Both the position numbers and the translations under genes were made by a program. The notes under the pieces were generated by a model. It searched no databases. It saw nothing but the letters and a program-made list of their open reading frames with translations, and was not told the origin of the DNA. From Amaurobius ferox (Eukaryota; Arthropoda; Arachnida; Araneae; Amaurobiidae), in contig OX578138.1 of NCBI GenBank assembly GCA_951213105.1, positions 96,315,114 through 96,379,113 on the forward strand: 64,000 bases of DNA, given 5' to 3'. Shown in pieces: positions 11,508 to 22,143 of the stretch (positions are counted from its first letter, which is position 1; the number at the start of each line of letters is the position of its first letter).

Positions 11508-12912
11508 TGTTGTGACGAGATTTCATAATCTCGCCAAACCCTTGTAAAAATCGCAAATTATATATTAATTATCAAGATTCTATATTTTTACATTTTTTAA
11601 ACCCTGTTTTAATTATCCCTCTTGTCTTTGAAATATGTATTATACAAAATATTCTACACTGAAAGGAAAGCTTTTAGCCATTTTATTAATCTGTGAAAAC
11701 CGCATTCAGAGAGAAGTTTCGTTATTATTTGACCGTTAAAGTCAAGATCTTTATTCCCGGGCAGAGCAGATGGCTTGCTCGAGGCCTGGTAATGTTAGTG
11801 CAAGGCATGCACTTTTCTGCAGAATAGATTTGGAGAGAAACTTCTGGATGAATTTGAGACCTTGTGGCGAGGGTCTGATGTGTCAGCATATTCATTTTTG
11901 AGACCCCGTCCTGGGCTGGCGAGGCTATGCCTGTGAAGTTTTCTATTGGTCAAAAGGCCGTAAATAGTCTTCTGCCAGGTCCGAATGCTTCTGGGGCCTG
12001 AATCCGTCTGAATACATAAAAGCTGTTGCAAAGAATATTCGTGGCTTTTTCTTCCTGTCTGGTGTCGACGCTCTCAGGTCGGCCTGGACCATTTTTCAAT
12101 GTTGCCCACCACGGAGTGCGGGAGTCGGCCCCAAGTCGACTTCTGGCCTCTTGTGGGCATGGGGAGAAAAGCCGAAGACACCTACATCGTCGAAGAACAT
12201 CGATGGAGAGCCCGACGTCTAGCTGAGAGAGCTGCGACGAGGAAGGTACGATGGGGCCCGAGGTCTATGTGCCAGGTCGAAATATGGGTATGGTATAATG
12301 TTCCGACCCTTTTACAACTCCGACTGGGGAGGTAAGGTTTGACTGCTCTCTGCATCTACGCCTGTCTCAAGGAAGCATAAATTTCCTAAATTATTTCAAC
12401 TTGTTTAATTATCAGTCCTAATTTTCTCTGAGTGCGAGTTTTCTCCTGTTGCTTTGAGACCATACCTCTTAAATCATGTTGCTTATTATGTACTTAAATG
12501 CTGCTGTGCCACTTTATTTATATTGTTGATCATATTATTATCTTTGACTTATTTCCGTGGCTGCAAATATATTTTAAGGGATCCTGAGTCCAGTGTCACT
12601 GTCACAGTTACTTAGCGTTGTGCTTCCTGATAAAGATTCAGTTTATCATATTAACTACTCTAACTTCTTAATACAAAATTGAATAAAGAAAGTGATTTAT
12701 ATTTAAACCTGTGTGGTTATTTAACATCTTTGTCTCGTGAAATTGTGCATCTGTGTTTTCAGGAGATGGCGGCTTACAAGGTAAGGGTTTATTGCATCTT
12801 TGTATTGATTGCACTGCAGGTCATCCAGGGATTTATTCCTGGACGAGAGAACTTCGAAATAGAACCTGGGTTTTAACTTTTATGGGTGCCACCCTATTTT
12901 TCCTGCGTGACA
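11508..12912 (+). repeat. 3' LTR, with a divergent 3' end
   Basis: Bases 11508-12736 match the 5' LTR exactly at a constant offset of 7802. From 12737 to 12912 the sequence differs strongly from 4935-5049 and is longer (176 against 115 bases). It keeps alignable islands (TGTTTTC.GGAGATG, AGGTAAG.GTTTA, CATCTT.GTATT) and the same terminal TGACA. The right edge at 12912 is supported by the following CATC target duplication. Confidence 0.85.
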
Positions 12913-13018
12913 CATCTGTTACTACTCGAGGTAGGCAACTGATTTTTATTGTGATGGTTATAGAGGTATTGCTAATGCAATTGGTTATTGCGAGAAAATG
13001 AGGCCACATGCAGTTATT

Positions 13019-14200
13019 AACATTTTACAACATAGTTGAAAAGTGTTCATGACTTTCTTCATTCTATCTGTTTGTCTGTCTGTCTGTCCGTTCGCACGAT
13101 AACTGCCGTAAAAATGACTTTATCAAAATAAAATTTTAGTATGTTGTTGAGACGGTCTGTGGGACATACGGGTGGAATAAATGAAATAGATTGAACCCTA
13201 TGGGACCTAATTTCTCGAACTTTTTTTTTTAAATTCACAAATTGCATCGAAAATTTTAGGAAATATTCAAATTATCCCATAAAATATATAAAAAAAAAAT
13301 CAGCAAAATATGTTCGTTAGTTTTTTAAATAAAAATTAAAATAATAATTGAAGCCATATTACATGAAAAGATCATGTGATCCACTTCAAAATAAAATATG
13401 GCATCCATCTTGTTGAAGTTCCAGACCACTCGACTGGCCCAGGGGCTTACAGCACTTATAAGAGGGCCCGGGAAAAGGCATTCATATTGTGTCAGACACT
13501 CGTGATTTCTAAAATTATTTTTAATTTGTATTTAGTGTTGCATCCGTCCTAAAACCGCTTTATTCTTTTTCTGTGCATCTTTGTACTGCGCCAACCCAAT
13601 ACCAATATTTTGGAGTTTAAATGATCATCAAACTCATTTCTACAACGGAGCCTAATTTTCACGTATGGAGAACGAAACCTCATGCTGTAAGATGAGTTGT
13701 ATAGGTATTGCTGAATTTCTAACGCAAAATTATTTAGCTCTGGAGTCTTCAGTATAGCTGATGTGAATGAAACAGTCATTGAATTTACATAGAGAAGCAG
13801 ACAATTTTATACTATTGTTTTTTTTTCATGAAGTGTGAAGCAAGGAGCCGGAAATTAATTTTACCTCCATGGTTTTACGCTTTTAAGTAAAATAAAATAT
13901 TGTAGTATTGTATTATTTAAAAATATCGCCGATGAATGAAATTAATGGAAAAAAAGTTTATGAATGAAATATTCACTGCTCTTATATAGAGAGCCAGGCA
14001 ATTTATATTTAGAGTTGAATAAAGTTCATTTGTTTTCGATGAAGTTTTCAAATAAAATAAATTATTGTAGTATTGTGATAATTTAGAAAATATCACCACA
14101 GAATGAATCGCATTTTAGTGATGTTTAATGTTTAAATAAAACTGCATTTTAGATGGAAAGTGTTTCATAATCAATGCTTTATGCATGATTGATCTTTCTT
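13019..14200 (-). mobile_element. E3 element (Helentron-like), copy a, without H1 insertion
   Basis: In its own orientation the element begins at 14200 with AAGAAAGATCAATCATGC. It reaches a subterminal ACACTTTCCATC motif and ends at 13019 with a hairpin whose arms are AACACTTTTCAAC and GTTGTAAAATGTT. A GACA microsatellite (13067-13089) lies just before the 3' hairpin block, next to a conserved stretch containing GCACGATAACTGCCGT. No coding capacity. Compared with E3 copies at 51.8 and 59.6 kb it lacks the nested H1 and has extra AT-rich sequence around 13800-14100. Confidence 0.75.
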
Positions 14201-14225
14201 GCTTATGTTAACGACTAAATAAAGC

Positions 14226-14478
14226 GCAGACTTTTAGTCACCGTTTTATTACAATTTGGCCTGGAAACCCATGACCCCAATACATACACATCACACAAAT
14301 CTCAGTGTGATTGGAACAAAATATCAGAGCCAAGACATAAACCAAGCTTTCATTGGAGTCTGAAGAAGCTTCATTGGAAACTGAATAATGCGAAGATGCG
14401 ATATCACACTGAGGAGCACCCAATGAAAGCAAGGAGGGCGTATCTGAACCACATGAAAAATGATGCGGCTACAAAGAG
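14226..14478 (+). pseudogene. F repeat, copy 1: coding-like fragment
   Basis: Matches the minus strand of 36066-36631 closely. In the frame shared with the other copies it reads NNAKMRYHTEEHPM followed by AYLNHMKNDAATKR. An 8-base deletion before this block breaks the frame upstream (SLETE is in another frame). The charged R/E/A-rich repeat style is reminiscent of short TEE/TPE repeats in arthropod Helitron-associated proteins, but that is only a resemblance and no family is assigned. Confidence 0.5.
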
Positions 14479-14556
14479 GACAGCTAGCGCATATAAAAAT
14501 TAAAATTAGTTGTTCGAGAGTTGAAGAGAGAGATCGTGATTTTTCTGGCAGTGTTG

Positions 14557-15344
14557 TTAAGGGTGAGCGTCAGTAAATATTCTGCCCTATCCGCGCTTTG
14601 TTAACTTTCGCGGCACACATTTTTCGCCAAAATTCTGCTCCAACAGTTGCGAAATATTTTCTGAAAAATAAAATGCAATGCTTAGATTATATTAAAACTA
14701 AATTTAATATCCAATAAAACATAAAATATATTTTTTATTTTAATTCAAAATATTTTTGGTGCTGCCATCTGTTGTCGTAATTTAATTCATATCGGCTATT
14801 TTTATTTTTTAATGAACAGTTTTAAATGTATATTCTTTCTAATACGCTATTAAATACAACAACAGATGATATATAATAATGCTACAATCACGGAAACGTA
14901 ATTGAACTTGGACTTGAAGACAAAGGAACTTGAAGACAAAGCTGCAGTCCTCAGTGATGTACATTCAGATCCCCTTGTCAAATTTATAGAATGAGAAATT
15001 ACCTTTCCGTGATTGTGGTATTATTATATATGATCTGTTGTTGTATTTAATACTGTATTAGAAGGAATAGATATTTTAAAATGTTCATTAAAAAATCAAA
15101 ATAATCGGTATGAAATAAATTACGACAACAGATGGCAGCACCAAAAATATTTTGATTTAAGATAAAAAAATATATTCTATGTTTTATTGTGTATTAAATT
15201 TAGTTTTAATATAATCTAAACACTGCATTTTATCTTTCAAAAAATATTTCGTAACTGTTTGAGCAGAATTTCGACAAAAAATATGTGCCGCGAAAGTTAA
15301 CAAAGCGCGGATAGGGCAGAAGATTTACTGATGCTCACCATTAA
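14557..15344. mobile_element. 780-bp foldback element with long inverted arms, flanked by TTAA
   Basis: Arms 14561-about 14905 and about 15003-15340 are inverted copies of about 340 bp with scattered differences, around a loop of about 100 bp. The outer ends read GGTGAGCGTCAGTAAAT and, on the opposite strand, GGTGAGCATCAGTAAAT. TTAA lies on both sides (14557-14560 and 15341-15344). It is non-coding. TTAA duplication points to mobilisation by a piggyBac-type transposase. The first base of the two ends differs, so the exact terminus is uncertain. Confidence 0.8.
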
Positions 15345-16580
15345 GAGAGAGAGAGAGAGAGAGAGATCGTTATTTCAAGCAGTTCTATTCAGAGTGAATA
15401 ATTATTTTAAATATGAGAATATTATAGAAAAATACGACGTCTGACTCCAAATGTCAGCAAAAGAATCGGTAAAGACGACAGCCATGATGATCTACAGACC
15501 TGAAATATAGAGGTATGTGCCAGTCTTCATGTATGCTAGGTCAATTTCTGATTCCTTGGAATGAGTCCTGGTCTCAGACTGTGGTTTTCTCCTCCTTAAG
15601 CATTTATTAAAATTGATATAATTTTAATTATAACAATAATAGAGCTGTGAATAAATGACAATTTATTTTAAAAGTTAAAAATGTGGATTTTAATGTGTAG
15701 TGTTTTGATTTAATGATATTGGTATGGAACTCGTGCAAAGAGGAAATAGTGACTTTTACGGTCGCGATAGCAATGTACAAATATTACGATTCAAGACCAT
15801 TTTAATTAAGATTTATAATTTAATCCACATGATTTATTATAAAAAATTAAACCATTTAATGTTTAAAATCACAACAGTTGTAGGTAAATTTCTAGAAGAA
15901 AACTTACTGTAAACTACTCAGAGTGGTTTTAAAAGAAGGGGAATATTAACTGTGACATGATTACTGTATATCTTGGGTGATTTTCTCGGAGATTTATGTA
16001 AGTTTGGGAAAATCTGCAGTTCAAATCAGTACTACCTAAGCGTCATCTCATCCAGTTTAAAAAATGTGTTCTCAGCAATTTACTTATCTCATGATGTGAA
16101 CTATATAAACTGAGGTGTCGAAGTTGTTGAGGGAACCTTACAGTTCTCTCATCTTTAGTGAAGTTGAGTCTTCTTGGTCGAAGAATGCCGCTTTGTTATT
16201 TTTTGAAATGTGTTACTTATTTTTTTTTCACTCTAATTTTTTTACCAGAGTAATCCACATCTATGAGTGTTGTAATGAGGTTTAGCGCAATGAAAGATTT
16301 GAATCCTTGACTTTTAGATTTAAGATAATACTTTACCAAACTTTGCTCTTTTCTTTAATACTCTAATTGAGCTCAAAACAGCTTTTTGAGAAAATATTTC
16401 TTTTAACATTCAAATTCAATTTTTGATAGAAAATTTTAACTATAGTGATTTTTTTTCTCAATATGCATATATTATTCTCAATTTAAAAAGAGCAAACTAG
16501 TTTTCGGTCCAAGTGTTAGCGTAATTTTTTTTTCTTTATCAAATGGCCAGGCACTTGACTTTCATCATTCGACTATACAT
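15345..16580. other. AT-rich spacer with a (GA)n run at its start
   Basis: (GA)n occupies 15345-15365. The rest shows no gene, repeat family or RNA that I recognise. Confidence 0.4.
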
Positions 16581-16589
16581 TGACCAGAA

Positions 16590-16764
16590 ACGTGAACCAT
16601 TTAGCCGTTCCAGGAAGTTTTGCTCCAGGCGCACCAGAGGGGGGGGGGACACACTGCACCCAACAACATAACATCCATGCCTTACGTGGGACTTGAATCC
16701 ACAACGCGGCGGTCGAACGATCGCTTGGAAACGCTCGCCTTGACCGTTCGACCACCGCGTCGGC
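16590..16764 (-). mobile_element. SINE C, copy 1 (tRNA-Ser/Leu-like head)
   Basis: On the minus strand it starts GCCGACGCGGTGGTCGAACG and contains a box A-like GGTCGAACGGTCAAGG and a box B-like GGATTCAAGTCCCAC. A conserved tail follows (GGCATGGATGTTATG...TGGTTCACGTTT). The class II-like middle carries a 14-15 base duplication (CGAGCGTTTCCAAG) absent from the neighbouring copy. The B box is degenerate (GATTCAAGTCC), so it is a decayed SINE and not a tRNA gene. A G9 run lies in the tail. Confidence 0.75.
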
Positions 16765-16766
16765 TA

Positions 16767-16933
16767 TTTATAAAAACGTGAACCAATTAGTCATCCTAGG
16801 ACGTTGCCCCAGGAGCACCATAGGGGGCGGAACACACTGCGCCCGACAACACAACATCCATGCCTTACGTGGGACTCGAACCCACAACGCAGCGGTCGAA
16901 CGATCGCCTTGGCCGCTCGACCACCGCGTCGAC
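16767..16933 (-). mobile_element. SINE C, copy 2 (tRNA-Ser/Leu-like head)
   Basis: Same family as the copy immediately to its left and in the same orientation. It keeps a good box A (TGGTCGAGCGGCCAAGG) and a perfect box B (GGTTCGAGTCC) inside GTGGGTTCGAGTCCCAC. The tail ends GTGAACCAATTAG-like on the plus strand. The two copies are separated by a couple of bases only. Confidence 0.8.
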
Positions 16934-17027
16934 TGTTAGAATAAATATATTATGAAGTCAGGACATTTCCTTAAGCATCAAAATTTGTAAAATAAAAATA
17001 GTGTGCACTATTTTGTAAAAATAGTCG

Positions 17028-17155
17028 CTGCAAATAAAAGTACATAAATAGAAATAAAAGTAAATAAATAGAAAATAAATTAAATAAATAGAAATAAAAA
17101 TAAATTAATCGAAGTGAAAATAAGTAAATAGAAATAAAAATAAACAAATATCAAC
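17028..17155 (+). repeat. low-complexity AAATAGAAATAAA minisatellite
   Basis: Degenerate repeats of AAATAGAAATAAAAGTAAAT with a period of about 20-24 bases. Replication slippage is a sufficient explanation. Confidence 0.7.
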
Positions 17156-17998
17156 GATATAAATTAAAATAATTTTACACAGAACTCTTAAATTGTGTAA
17201 GAATACATTTATGAAAAATTAAAAAAATGGTACAAATGGATATGCAACCCCTTAATTTTAATTTGTCTGATTTACTATAGATAAAAACCACATAGAAATA
17301 AAATAAGACAAATGTATTCGAGTTCGTAGGGGAATTGATGTACTGATTATATCAGATTTTTTTAATTTAAATCGACAGGATATGGGACGCAGAAACAGTA
17401 ATATCAATTTAACATGTCATTATTCAAATGTCCTAAAATAAAATAAGGAATGAGATATCACTGTGGATGTTATTAATAACAGCTAGCAATAAAATAAATC
17501 ATAAAATCCAATAATGTAAATTAAAATGAAATCGATAAGTTTTTTCAATACTTGATGTGACTAAAATAGAAAATAACATATAAAAAACAATAAATAAGAT
17601 TGTTTTATTATTCCAATGATTTTTGCTAATGATGATATTAAACTTCAAATGTTAAATTTCATCCTGTGGTCACAGTTTTGGAAACGTCTTATAGAATTGT
17701 ATTACAAAAGTAAATAAAATATTATGAAAAATATTTTGATACATCTAGACATTTTTGTCAATAATGGTTTCTACTTGGCAAATGTCTGACGTTTAAGTAT
17801 ATAATGCTTTAATGATTAGAGCTATTCTCATAATGTTAAATGTATGTTTATTTAAAATAATTTTAACTAAGGAATAAATAGATATATTATTTCATGATTT
17901 TATGAAAAATGATAAATAAACGTTTGTGTGGCATATCATAATTTAATTTCGATTCCGGACTTTGTTCTTAAATATAAATTGTATTCCAAACTGATAAA
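17156..17998. other. AT-rich stretch, nothing recognised
   Basis: No ORF, TIR, microsatellite or known repeat visible. Confidence 0.4.
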
Positions 17999-18000
17999 AT

Positions 18001-18320
18001 GTCAAATCTTTCACTTCGCTTTTTTGGAGTCTCTCGGTCTACGCCTACAACCATTGGTGCTTTGATATATCATAACGTTTCGTTGTTTTCCAGCGATACA
18101 TTTTTACACATTTTCTGTGTCGTCACAGACGCGCACATTTACACTAAGACGCTTATGGTGGACGGTTTCCTCTGTCCGGCGGGCTCGCGTGGCCCGTTGG
18201 CTTTCTTCGGGCGGGAGACATTTTCCACTTCCCGACCGGGGATTAATGCCTTATAAACTCTAGGGTTAAGGCCCTCTGTCTGGGTTTGCACATTGCACTT
18301 GCACTAAGACGCTTAAGTAA
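18001..18320. other. GC-richer block with a 14-bp direct repeat
   Basis: CACTAAGACGCTTA occurs at 18142-18155 and 18302-18315 and encloses 146 bases of GC-rich sequence (for example CCGGCGGGCTCGCGTGG). It could be a target duplication around a short insertion or a local duplication. Flanking GCACATT is also shared, which favours duplication. An 85-codon ORF crosses it but resembles nothing I know. Confidence 0.4.
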
Positions 18321-18699
18321 GAATAAAGTAATTAGTTTTTAGTTGGCGATGTGATTTCAGAGCAGTAGGTCGCGTTTTGCCCACGTGGCATAAAGTCGGA
18401 AAGTTTGTCCTCAAATGGATATAAAATAAATTAATACTGTGAAGGAGTAAAGTAACTAAATCGCGTTTTGTGAGATGAAAGTAATTTGTGAAATCTTAAA
18501 TGTATTAAATGCAAATATCCTATTTCTAAACTGTTCATGGAACACTCGTTTTGTGAAGAAAATGATGTAAGAAGTTTTGATATATTTTGAGATAAAGTAT
18601 ATGATGTTTTTGTAGTATCTAAAATGATAATCTAGTGCAAATTAAAGAAAATTAATTTTACATGATGACTTTTTCATTCACCGAAATGTTCTGATTTCC

Positions 18700-18960
18700 T
18701 GTACATCATTCATCGAATCGTGCACCCTGATGACCCACCTTCGCTTACAAACCGGAAGAGTGCACATGTCATTCATCTCCCGCTACCTCAACGCGAATCT
18801 TTCGCTTCTACGATTCCTGTGAAGAACCGCCCGCATCGACTGCGCTCCATTTTCGGCCCCACTCACCACTATGCCTTCACTGCCTTATATCATGCCGCTC
18901 CACGCGTGGTATAGTTGTGATGCCTGACCCGAGGCATTACAACAATATCAAGTGACACGG
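18700..18960. other. GC-richer island of unknown origin
   Basis: A 250-bp block of about 50 percent G+C stands in AT-rich DNA. An open frame of 64 codons (proline/histidine-rich) spans 18720-18914 without similarity that I recognise. It might be an exon, a promoter island or part of an unlisted element. Confidence 0.3.
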
Positions 18961-19119
18961 ATCGCGATGTAATAACAATTGGTCACTGTAGATGTTAGAT
19001 TCTTTCGTGAGGTATAGTTCCGGGGAAAAGGGTTATTTCGACAATGTATATTATGTATGCCTTAAGTAGTGTTTGGTCTGTATAAAACATTTAAGATATC
19101 AACATTAATTTATTTTATT

Positions 19120-19560
19120 CTTAAGTCCAAAGTATTTTCTAGAATTCATAGCTAAAACGCAACCAAATATTTAATTAAAAGAGCTTAGAAACCCAAACTG
19201 AGATATAGAAATATTATACTTTAATATATGTCTGCTACAATTGCAAAAGCTAGATAATGAGACATGTGTCGTCTTTAGAAATGTTATGTTATATCAACTT
19301 CCTTGAAATTAAATGTTAAATGAAAGCAGAGGCACGTTATTTCTTTGCATTTTACATAAATTTCGAGATTTCGACAAATATTAATAACGACTATCGAAAC
19401 GATCAACTCTCAAGAAATGTGCGCTTTTATTAAAATAGCGAACTGATTTCGCTATATTGGAATGTTATAAGGGTAAATGTTTATTGGTACGGGATAATGA
19501 ATTTACATTCCAGATGCAAACTAAATCGTTAGGTAAGTTTGCCATCCATCCGGATTTAGT
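19120..19560 (+). repeat. dispersed D repeat, copy 1
   Basis: A segment of about 430 bp shares ordered phrases with 24165-24640, 29985-30390 and 31690-31985. They are TTGxAATTAAATGTTAAATGAAA, AGAAATATTAATAACGACT and GCGCTTTTATTAAAAT. All four are in the same orientation. Origin unknown. Confidence 0.6.
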
Positions 19561-19584
19561 CCGGATTAGAAGGACTTAGCAACC

Positions 19585-19886
19585 TTATCTCAACTTCTTC
19601 TTCGCCCCAGGCAGTTCGATCTGCCCGAAAGTGTAAAGTATCTGTTTGAACGGCCGGAAAGTGACAGTCAATTTATATAGGAACCCAGTGGGGAGGCATC
19701 TACAGGGAGCGTACCCTCCTTCCTCTACCACCAGCCCCCTGGAAGGATTTACGGACCCACCTGTTTAGCGTGACCGTGTTCGTCTTAAACACAACGACAG
19801 TTTGGGCAGAGACGGGAATGTAACCCCGGTCGTCCAAGTGCAATCCCCATGTGCTAACCGCTTGGCTGTCCCACCCCTTTGACCGA
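19585..19886 (-). mobile_element. SINE A, copy 1, with 11-bp target duplication
   Basis: ACTTAGCAACC flanks the element on both sides (19574-19584 and 19887-19897), fixing its limits. On the minus strand the head is tRNA-like (GGGACAGCCAAGCGGTTAGC as box A, GGGGTTACATTCCCG as box B). The body phrase is GTGGGTCCGTAAATCCTTCC and the tail runs through CACTTTCCGGCCG to an AGAAGAAG end. Target duplications of this length are made by LINE-encoded machinery, as expected for a SINE. Confidence 0.85.
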
Positions 19887-20003
19887 ACTTAGCAACCATG
19901 TCCGAACCTTTGTCCGGACTCATAATTTCGTGCAGACTATTAAAGAAACTGTTAAATTTCTTCTTTAAGTATTTTGCTATGGAAATCCTAAGACATTAAT
20001 AAA

Positions 20004-21978
20004 TCTATATAAATAAAATTGAAAATTTGTCTGTCTGTCTGTCTCGTGTCTCGTCATCACGGGAGAACGGCTGAACTGAATTTAATGAAATCTTGTGGAT
20101 AGCCTTGAAATAGTCCCACTTAAATGTTATCCTAGTTTTGAGTTTCTAAAACCGTAGGTTGTTGAGTTATTAATGGAAAACCAAACTTGTTCCTAGGAGT
20201 TCTACTTTTTGACTCCCTGGTTTCTCCAAACGAGAAAAGTTAGAAATCGTTGGTTTAAAACCTGAAAGTGAATAAAAACTCTATCTCTTTCAGTGGGAGA
20301 TTTTTGCGCTAATTAGTCACTTTGTGACATGAATTGTTTGAAGACATGAATATTTGAAACATCAATTTAAACAGAAAAATTTTCACCATGGTTTATTTTT
20401 CACAAGCTTTTACTCAACAATGAAAAATATTAAGAAATCAAAACGGTTATTTAATTATCAGATTTTATGAGGAAGAATCTATCTTATATCATGTTGCTCA
20501 GCAACGCAATTAAATTAAGTGTGTTTGTTAATTATTATTATTATTTTTTTCGTTTTGAATAATAAATAAATGGATATAAAATATATGTTATAAATCAACG
20601 GTTTGATTTTTCTTTTAATTATATTAATTATGGTGTGCGTACATCATTTCAGTAGCTTTGGTTAGTATGTCCAACACTGACACAATTCTTAGTAACACAT
20701 TTAGCGAATTTTTAAAATGTCACCAAATTGATAAAAATGTTTGTAAATACATAAAAATATCTTAAAATTGATAAAATGGCGCTAAATGAATGAAATTAAT
20801 TGTGCTTTGTTAGGGGATAGTATTGTGATGACGTTTTGTCAATTTGCCGCAAGTGGGACTATCAGTTCTACATTCACACTTGCAGATACATTTGGCGATT
20901 TGTTAAATTGACAAAAATATCGCCAAACCTTCCAAAGTGATTGCATTATTCAGACGATATTTTTTCCAATGATATATTTGAAGTAACGGATTTAAATCCA
21001 ATGTGTTTATGCAGTAGACGATTTTTATTAAATCTGTTCCGATATGAATAAGAAAGATATGTATATAAAATAAAGTCCATTGGATTTTCATTTTTGATAG
21101 GATACTCTCAATTATGGTCTTCACGTTTAAACATTATTATTATTGATATTTTCAGGGATTACTGATTCAGAGATTTTTGATAATTTCAAGTCATTATGAC
21201 ATTTGTTTCATTATGACAAAAATTGTTGAAACTCATTGTACGTTGTACGAGTAATCTTCTACAAATGCACGGGTATATCTTCTAATCTACGAGAATATAA
21301 GCAGTACAGGTGTATTGGCATATATTTCGATATATATTGTCATATATTGAAATGAATTACGGCCTTCTGTTAAAAAGATTACGGAGGTTATTGATATTTT
21401 CAGTTTATTACATCGACTGTTTTATTTTGGCAAATATTTTTGAGATCCATATTGTAATACTGGTAATCTTCTACTAACATAAGGACATATCTTCTAATCT
21501 ACGACATTATAATTAGTACTAGTATTCCTTCCCATATAATTTTAACACTTTCATTTTGCCATACATTGGAATCAATTTCTACCTTCAGGTTTAAAGATTA
21601 AGGATTTATTGTTATTTTCAATTTATACATGTAATCTACTAATACAGGTTTCATCTTCTAATATTCGCGTGTATAAGTAGTACAGATCCATGCAATTTTA
21701 ACCCTTTTATTTTGCACATATTGATTCAATTTCATATTTTTTGTAAATTTGCTTAAAAAAGGGCAGAATGTTTTATTCTTCAGATCTGCCCGTGAACATA
21801 ATTTTGTATAGCGAGAACAGATATTCTTAAACCTCTTTTTAGGAGCAATAAATTAAATATTTTACCATAATATTTTGATTAACAATATCATTTATTATAC
21901 TATAGGAATTTGCACATGTTTGTGAAATTTAAGTTTCTTTATTATAAAACTCCATACTGAGAACGGGTATGCTGCTAG
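20004..21978 (+). mobile_element. Helitron Hel1, non-autonomous
   Basis: Begins TCTATATAAATAAAATTGAA directly after A. Ends ...CATAC TGAGAACGG GTATG CTG CTAG directly before T. The 5' TC, a 3' subterminal hairpin, CTAG, and insertion between A and T are the canonical Helitron marks. The 5' part carries (CTGT)n and the phrase GGGAGAACGGCTGAAC. The core has repeated ATTTGGCGA and GTCGCCAA motifs. No Rep/helicase ORF is present; the longest frame is 73 codons. Confidence 0.8.
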
Positions 21979-22143
21979 TAATACAATAAATATCGAAAAA
22001 TCCTCGGGAAGATGGTGGTACTTGTTAATGCAAATAAATGTCTGAGAGTTTCTGAAATAGCTAGAGCAAACAGCGTGAATTTGAGAAATTTACTAAAAAT
22101 GTTTAGTTGGCTATGCGCATACCGGGAACTTTAGCAGCAATTA

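Larger units (their letters stand above)
3706..12912 (+). mobile_element. complete LTR retrotransposon with non-coding interior (LARD-like)
   Basis: Two direct LTRs (3706-5049 and 11508-12912) enclose 6.46 kb. The termini are TGT...ACA. CATC flanks both outer edges (3702-3705 and 12913-12916), a 4-bp target duplication. A PBS-like site follows the 5' LTR and a polypurine tract abuts the 3' LTR. No gag, protease, reverse transcriptase, RNase H or integrase motif could be read in any frame, and the longest ORF is under 120 codons. Identical LTR bodies imply recent insertion, so the element was presumably copied by proteins of another element. This is the definition of a large retrotransposon derivative (LARD). 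Superfamily is unresolved: a 4-bp duplication favours Ty3/Gypsy but does not prove it. Confidence 0.85.

Noticed and set aside
12679..13001. Two overlapping ORFs at the 3' LTR end and its flank
   Set aside because: Frames differ, composition is random-like, and they cross the LTR boundary and target duplication.
18700..18960. LTR or host exon
   Set aside because: GC content stands out, but no terminal dinucleotides, splice sites or protein similarity could be defended.
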